Source: JANOAR01 sp031411235
GTDB lineage: Bacteria > Verrucomicrobiota > Verrucomicrobiia > Verrucomicrobiales > Verrucomicrobiaceae
Reading direction: 5' to 3'
Assembly (NCBI GenBank): GCA_031411235.1
Contig: JANOAR010000068.1
Location: 1 to 35,565, forward strand
Length of the DNA stretch: 35,565 nt
In this document: positions 31,701 through 35,565 of the stretch, piece after piece
How the letters are laid out: each line of letters begins with the position of its first letter
Position numbering within the stretch: the first letter of the stretch is position 1
Made by a program: the position numbers and the translations under genes
Notes under the pieces: model-generated
Told to the model about the DNA's origin: nothing
Database searches by the model: none
The model's input: the letters and a program-made list of their open reading frames with translations, nothing else

Positions 31701-31810
31701 TCACCGCCACCTTCACCATCGCCGCCGGAGCGACCACGGGTGCACACAACGTCGCGGTCATCTTCCCAGGGCCAACGATCACCCTTACAGGCGCATTCAC
31801 GGTTCAATGA
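28787..31810 (+). CDS. Sulfatase fused to a YHYH domain (1007 aa)
   Basis: After a signal peptide (residues 1-22) comes a complete S1 sulfatase domain to about 445: IADDLG (Asp33, Asp34), CSPSRASMLTGR with Cys75 for formylglycine, FGKWHLN, APHAPF, FIGDNGTP and KETLYDGGTRVP. Residues ~480-840 form a second domain with NNHHYHASPKG (608-618) and GLPIYGPYGYDNP (~655-667), the hallmarks of the YHYH family (PF14240), whose role is unknown. A C-terminal segment (YQVQASNDLSTW, then an Ig/IPT-like ITAGTGITVSNI) completes it. It should be exported. The start could also be the Met at residue 3. It is convergent with the GH10-like gene. A formylglycine-generating enzyme is not in the window. Confidence 0.92.
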   Translation: MPMLSRFILPAALALVSAIAQAQPQNILLIIADDLGADSFPLTASVGATPPPMPNISALKNSGVLFTRAYAHPTCSPSRASMLTGRHPFRTGIGAQLTDATSPQLQASEFTLPEAFAANSGLGYSLAMFGKWHLNSGAGTTDTPRTIGGWPHFAGTIIGALPDYSAWTKITNNVSAATTTYATTDIANDVSAWITARGTGTPWFAWVACNAPHAPFHLPPNDLHSYDVAAATNRNYYEAACEALDTEVGRILAGVNLATTNVIFIGDNGTPQQVIQTPYTSAHSKETLYDGGTRVPLIIAGPAVVSPNRTSTAPVQCVDLYSTILELAGISVAATQPSGQTLDSHSLLPILKNTTDATRYAFTQEFGTGLATTVSGHAIIDAAGYKLIQFDDGHEEFYKTSTDVNEATTLLGASITAADQAAYAALKVQSPGFTTTGTAPSDALLHTWFTTNSGEYARLYKTTADMNAQTSSTTWSQGTGVQSSPTYAGVHQIDYSSSWVYVRSTGLGSHIMGPWYLNATKTTLFPNYPSNTAAIYRFPRTPTIPTTKTLFGGGTVGYFVDGISMFDIRDAFYWNGTADASGTGFWNRDAFVNEGVTFDNAGAHQAGNNHHYHASPKGLRYLLGDHVDYNAATNVYTESATTPQHSPIVAWVRDGLPIYGPYGYDNPLDATSTVRRMISGFVLRNGQNGSQNLTATGRTTIPLWASRAYNVGVNQTGPAVSGTYPLGRYLEDNDYLGDLGYTQGTHFDLNEYNVRFCKTPEFPSGTWAYFLTVATDGTPVFPYMVGRSYYGNPTGGAVTSLSEPVTTSFMGGPFVDDGLRGLGVDAGSGNVTVTWNAVEGGLYQVQASNDLSTWSTVATNVAATGDDVGALIETAAATTNSRRFYRATRTGLSTYDRLGFAGTIASAAAVTGGGPNTVTPNTGARSTAVNVVIELNPAGTPAPPPVGVAISSITAGTGITVSNIVRSSQYLITATFTIAAGATTGAHNVAVIFPGPTITLTGAFTVQ

Positions 31811-31829
31811 GAGCGCTCTCTCGTGGCGA

Positions 31830-31879
31830 GATGTGGCTTCGACTTCAGTCGAAACTCAGTCGGCGGCTAACGCCACATC
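31830..31879. terminator. Nested stem-loops between convergent genes
   Basis: GATGTGGC (31830-31837) pairs with GCCACATC (31872-31879), enclosing TTCGAC/GTCGAA (31838-31853). It fills the gap between the sulfatase-YHYH stop and the GH10-like stop, so it could act as a bidirectional terminator. There is no T-run, so confidence is limited. Confidence 0.4.
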
Positions 31880-31887
31880 CAGCAGGC

Positions 31888-33603
31888 CTACTTCGCCAGC
31901 ATCAGAGTCTCACTGGCACCTACCTGATACCAGCCGGGAAAGCCGCGCCAGTGGGCGATGCCTTGCGCATTGGTCTTCACTGTCACCTCGGTGTGCCAGC
32001 GTTTGCCGAGCCATTCCTCGATCACTTCACCGCTCTTGCGCGGGCTCCAGTCCTTGTTCCACATCGCGGCTTCGGGTTTCCAGTGCGAGCCCTCCCAGAA
32101 GCCCCACCAGAGGAAGCTGCTGTATGCCGAGTGGCTAAAGCAGGCGATGAGCACATCGCGCGTATAGTCGGCGGCGAGAGCTTCATCAGCGGTCGTCACC
32201 ACGTCAAACTCGGAGATGAGCTGGCGTGGCACCACTTTTGCAAAGTGATCCGTGACCGCGAGCAGGTGCTCGGGAGACGGCAGATAGCTCTCGTGAAAGT
32301 GCGCCTGATTGCCTAGTGCGGCCACGGTGAGCCCTGCGGCATTGAGCGCCTTAATGTAGGCGAAGGTGTCGTCGTGCTGCGGCCCTGGGCGGAAGATTTG
32401 ATCCTCGTTCACACACAGCGGCAGCGTCGTCAGCGAGCGCGCGAGCTTGAACACTTCGCGATCCAGATGCTCGTAGCCGGGGCGCGTGCTGAGCAAGTCG
32501 GCACTGGCCCAGGCGATGGGGTGGTTGATCACATCCCACTCGCTCACGCGGTCTTTCACGAAGGCCATGCGCTCGCGTGTAGCCTGGAGAAAGTGCTCGC
32601 GGATCGTCGCCATGTCCTTCACTCCGGCGAGGTTGTACGGCACGGCCACCTGCATCAGGTAATGGCCGCGTACCGTGATGTGTCGCGCGGCGAGCCAGGC
32701 AAAGGCTTTGTCCATGTCGGCCTGCTTGTCGGCGCGTTTTTCGGGCTTGTCGGCGGCGCTCCAGTTGAAGTCCTTGAGGTCGTTCTCGAAGACCACGCTG
32801 CTGAAGTAGCGCTCGATGATGTCGCGGTAGCGGCGCGCATCGTCGCTATCCTCGACGAGTTTTTGCACCGTCACCGCCGAGCCAAAACCAAACGCATGGC
32901 GACGCAGCGACAGCCGCACCTCGGCATTCGCCAAAGGCTTGCCAGCGGCATCGGTGACGGCCATCGACAGGTCGGCTTTGCGCTCGCGTTCGATGCGCTC
33001 CAGCGCCGCTGCGCGCCACGGCGCATCGGCTTCGCGGCCCACGTAGCTGCGCTGGATGCGGGGGAAGGCGGCAACCTCCATGCTCGCCGGGTAGCGCAGC
33101 ACGCGGATGCTGGCGATCTCCAGCCGCTGCACCTGCTGGCCGCACAACACCACCACAGCGGCTTGCCCCAGCGGGATGCTATCGGTTGCAATGAAGAGCA
33201 GGGGAAACTCGCGCCAGTCGCGATACACATCGACCTCCGTCGAGTCGCTCGCCGCAGTGTAAGGCGGGCTTTTGAACTGGAGCTTGGCGGTGAAAATACC
33301 TTTGTCCCCATCGAGCACACGCGCCTTCACGATGGCGAGGATACGGTCGCCTTTGCTGATCTCTGTGGCGGGACAGAGCGCGGTGAACTGAGCGCGATAG
33401 GGCTTACTCGCATCGGCCTTCTCCACCACGATGCGCTGTCCACCCTCGGCCAAAGCCTCTGCCTTGCCATGGCCAGCGCTGATGTTGGCCTGCAAAGGCG
33501 TACCGCTGGTGATGTCGGTGCCGCCAGCCGGGAGCGTGAGCGACTCTGCATGGGCGGCACTGGCGAGGAATACGGCGAGGGCGAGGGTGATGAAGGATGG
33601 CAT
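31888..33603 (-). CDS. Secreted GH10-like protein with altered acid/base site (571 aa)
   Basis: A signal peptide (MPSFITLALAVFLASAAHA) precedes a beta-rich ~150-residue domain (to ~175) like a carbohydrate-binding module. From ~225 the sequence fits glycoside hydrolase family 10 (xylanase): HAFGFGSAVT, VRGHYLMQV, SEWDVIN-H-P, LCVNEDQIF, LGNQAHFHESY, ISEFDVVT and FLWWGFWEGSHW. The family nucleophile is present (Glu465 in ISEFDV), but the acid/base Glu of the DVVNE motif is His361 here. It may be inactive, use another acid, or act on an activated substrate. It should be exported. It is convergent with the sulfatase-YHYH gene and follows the frameshifted gene on the same strand. Confidence 0.85.
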   Translation of the reverse strand: MPSFITLALAVFLASAAHAESLTLPAGGTDITSGTPLQANISAGHGKAEALAEGGQRIVVEKADASKPYRAQFTALCPATEISKGDRILAIVKARVLDGDKGIFTAKLQFKSPPYTAASDSTEVDVYRDWREFPLLFIATDSIPLGQAAVVVLCGQQVQRLEIASIRVLRYPASMEVAAFPRIQRSYVGREADAPWRAAALERIERERKADLSMAVTDAAGKPLANAEVRLSLRRHAFGFGSAVTVQKLVEDSDDARRYRDIIERYFSSVVFENDLKDFNWSAADKPEKRADKQADMDKAFAWLAARHITVRGHYLMQVAVPYNLAGVKDMATIREHFLQATRERMAFVKDRVSEWDVINHPIAWASADLLSTRPGYEHLDREVFKLARSLTTLPLCVNEDQIFRPGPQHDDTFAYIKALNAAGLTVAALGNQAHFHESYLPSPEHLLAVTDHFAKVVPRQLISEFDVVTTADEALAADYTRDVLIACFSHSAYSSFLWWGFWEGSHWKPEAAMWNKDWSPRKSGEVIEEWLGKRWHTEVTVKTNAQGIAHWRGFPGWYQVGASETLMLAK

Positions 33604-33680
33604 GGGTACGCTGTGCGCGAGGTTAGAGGCGAGGTCAATGCGCAGCCTGGGACGGTGTGGTCGAGTCAGACTGCCGCCTG

Positions 33681-35256
33681 CTACGGGGTCTCGGGCACAG
33701 GTGTGTACTGCCAGACCCAGTCGCCGAGGTAATCGAACATGTTAATGCTTGAGGATCGCTTGCCGCCCACCGGCTTCACCACGCCACGATCATCGGTACC
33801 GTCAAAGCCAATGTGCCACAGCTTGAACCTGCCATCAGGAGTGAGGAAATAACGCAGCGGCAGACCGTCATAGAGATCGTCTGGCACTGCGGTTAGGAAC
33901 TCGGGCACCAGACTTTGCATCGTCTCGGGGTAGTGCTGATGCCGCAAAAAGTAGCGCTCCAACGCGATGGCGGTGATCGATTGATCGTGGCGGCAAGCTA
34001 AGATGAAGATTATTTCGAATAACACCAGAATAGGTATCTAAACTCTCCAAAACGAGTGCATTGAGAGGCGATGACCAATGCTTTTGTAGTCGTTCGTTTT
34101 CGCTTTTGAGCTTAAACGCCCCATCCAACGCTCCAATGAAACCTGTCGTCTTTAGCGGCTTAATGAGGTGCTCCAATTGTAGTTTAGCAGCCAGACTGGT
34201 GTTGTGATCAAAGAAGCCGTTTGGGGCTAACTCCATGAATGTAAATTGGCCAGGGTCTAGAAGATTAAGATTCCGAAGCTCAATACGATGTGTTTTCAGA
34301 TACTCATCTGCTTGAACCATTGCGGCTAGCTCAGTACGAAGAGCATAGAGGTAGTGATCCGATGGATTATACTCGGCCAGTTGTTTCTGGAGATGATTCA
34401 ATTGAGATTCGGTGAATACTCTCTGATGCAAGCACTGCCACAGACTTTCATAGGCCCAGGAACGGGTGCTAATTGCCAAAAGTTGGCCAACTAACATCGG
34501 CTCTTGGTCGGCTGCCTTGCAGAGCTTCAAATGTGTAAGCAGGCTTTCAAAGGCTGCTTGGTCGTTTCCTGCTAGCGCAGCGGCAGTGACGCGCAGATTG
34601 AGGATATGAGACATCGCGTAGTTTGGAACCACATGAAGAAGCGGCGACGCAACTAACAGCAATGGCCACACTCTCTCGCTTGGCCCAGGCGTGAACTGGG
34701 ACTGCTTTCGGCCGCAGGCTTGCAGCAATGGCTTCAGATCGGGATAGGCGGAATCGATGGCCTGGAGCAAATCAGCCGCGTGATTCTGAGTTGCTGACGG
34801 CATGACCAAAGTGCTGCCCTCGAAAGACTTGATCCACTCTTTGATGTCGATTGGATCAGCCAATTCAATGCCGTTCGAGACTCTTTTCACTTTGCCCAGA
34901 CTTCGTGGCCCTTCGTTCGCGTACAGTGATGCCAGCGCTGCCCGCTTTCTCCCCGGTTCCCCAGCCTCTCTATCCCCATCCACGATCAGCGCGATGTCCT
35001 TCAGCTCGGGTATGGCGCAGTAGTTATCCGCGTCGGGTACGGGTGGTGGCAGCAGCTTGTGAAAATCCAGTGTCTCACCTGCGGCGGTCAGCTCGGCCTT
35101 GGTTTCTTCCCACTCGCAGGCGGCGAGATAGTTGAACAGCAACACACCACCGATGATCAGTGCGGCGAAGGCGGCGGTAATGGCGAGCCACCCGCGACGC
35201 GAGTAACGGCGTAATGCGGCTTGTTGCTGGGCGAGGGCGTCGTCGAGGGCGGGCAT
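33681..35256 (-). pseudogene. Membrane-anchored hypothetical protein broken by a frameshift
   Basis: The ATG at 35254-35256 starts MPALDDALAQQQ, followed by one membrane helix (WLAITAAFAALIIGGVLLF) and a long soluble region (EWEETKAELTAAGETLDFHKLLPPPVP, here split by eye). The first frame runs to 33868, but its last ~60 residues are unlike protein. A second frame (open 34037-33681) continues the expected ending: ALERYFLRHQHYPETM, LVPEFLTAVPDD and PLRYFLTPDGRFKLW, the typical tail of this verrucomicrobial and planctomycete family. A one-base shift near 34000-34037 would rejoin them. It may be a real mutation or an assembly error. The function is unknown; the tail resembles the type-II-secretion-pseudopilin-like endings of these proteins. 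Confidence 0.7.
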
Positions 35257-35406
35257 GGGGGCGAGAGTGTGGGATGGTGGGATGTGATGCAAGCTTGGCT
35301 GTCTGAGCTGCATCACGCTATTCGTCGATGCGTTTAGAGCGAGGCTGCGCTGGGGGACATTCGCGCCAGCAAGCGGGCTTCCGATAGCGGTCGCAAGCGC
35401 TGAGCA

Positions 35407-35565
35407 TTACCCACAAATATTTTGAGGTTTGAACCTCCTCCATGCTTCGGTGATGGCTTCGAGTTTGTGTAGGCCTTGCCAGAGGACTTGAGCACCGGGG
35501 TGGCCGTCGCCTTTGCGTCCTAGATGGCCGCCTAGCCGGGCGATGAATTTCACGGCTGAGCCGAG
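35407..35565 (-). CDS. IS4-like transposase, C-terminal fragment cut by window edge
   Basis: The minus strand is open from the window edge to TAA at 35407-35409, giving 52 residues. Key parts are FIARLGGHLGRKGDGHPG and VLWQGLHKLEAITEAWRRF. The 'LGGxLGRKxDGxPGxxxLWxGLxxL' ending is characteristic of IS4-family transposases as I know them. The catalytic DDE residues would lie outside the window. The gap 35257-35406 contains no gene that I can support and probably includes the insertion sequence end; no inverted repeat can be defined without the other end. Confidence 0.75.
   Translation of the reverse strand, partial: LGSAVKFIARLGGHLGRKGDGHPGAQVLWQGLHKLEAITEAWRRFKPQNICG

Noticed and set aside
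32374..33732. 452-codon plus-strand frame opposite the GH10-like gene
   Set aside because: Antisense shadow; the minus strand has a signal peptide and GH10 motifs, the plus translation has none.

Overview
The window looks like chromosomal DNA of a member of the Verrucomicrobia (Prosthecobacter/Verrucomicrobium-like). The inference rests on gene content: two formylglycine sulfatases, a DUF1552 protein, DUF1080/LamG-like secreted proteins, a Tat-exported Gfo/Idh/MocA oxidoreductase, PQQ-propeller and HEAT/PA14-like secreted proteins, an HTTM-like membrane protein and a 2,012-residue surface protein. Most start codons follow C-rich leaders without a Shine-Dalgarno motif. No rRNA, tRNA or CRISPR array was seen. 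Both ends run into transposase gene fragments (ISL3-like at 1-91, IS4-like at 35407-35565), so this may be a whole contig broken at repeats.

Layout. (1) 1-2715: an accessory block, visibly richer in A+T than the rest, of small unknown genes all on the minus strand. One ~136-bp site (1456-1591) has the architecture of an integron attC site, and a second core site lies at 2438-2452. Together they delimit a candidate two-gene cassette (coiled-coil protein plus zinc-ribbon protein). No integron integrase is visible. (2) 2716-4318: one hypothetical gene and an 850-bp repeat-rich intergenic region with 10-bp tandem repeats, eight degenerate 21-bp repeats, and three copies of a 34-bp element, two of which form a large inverted repeat. 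(3) 4319-8268: a tightly packed minus-strand operon of sulfatase, alpha/beta-hydrolase (esterase-like) and secreted parallel beta-helix protein, a plausible set for attacking a sulfated or esterified glycan. (4) 8442-11337, plus strand: DUF1552 protein, LamG/DUF1080-like protein and a small membrane-anchored protein. (5) 11343-17381, minus: the giant secreted protein (FG-GAP propeller, DUF11-type domains, CBM-like repeats, Gly/Asn-rich tail) with a recognisable promoter. (6) 17644-20498, plus: DoxX-like membrane protein, Gfo/Idh/MocA oxidoreductase and discoidin-like lipoprotein, closed by a strong intrinsic terminator; then an EF-hand protein. (7) 24931-21185, minus: dxr (isoprenoid synthesis), a GYF-like protein with a histone-H1-like tail, an amino-acid-type binding lipoprotein, a small membrane-anchored protein and an HTTM-like protein, closely spaced. 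(8) 25055-31810, plus: secreted LamG-like protein, VOC/PhnB-like protein, HEAT/PA14-like protein, PQQ propeller protein, and a sulfatase fused to a YHYH domain. (9) 31888-35256, minus: a GH10-like protein whose acid/base glutamate is replaced by histidine, and a frameshifted membrane-anchored gene.

Together the core genes suggest a heterotrophic, polysaccharide-degrading lifestyle with much export. The most notable points are the integron-like cassette, the sulfatase-YHYH fusion, the GH10-like protein with the altered active site, the giant multidomain surface protein, and the repeat families at 3.6-4.2 kb. All family assignments come from reading motifs by eye; no database search was run.
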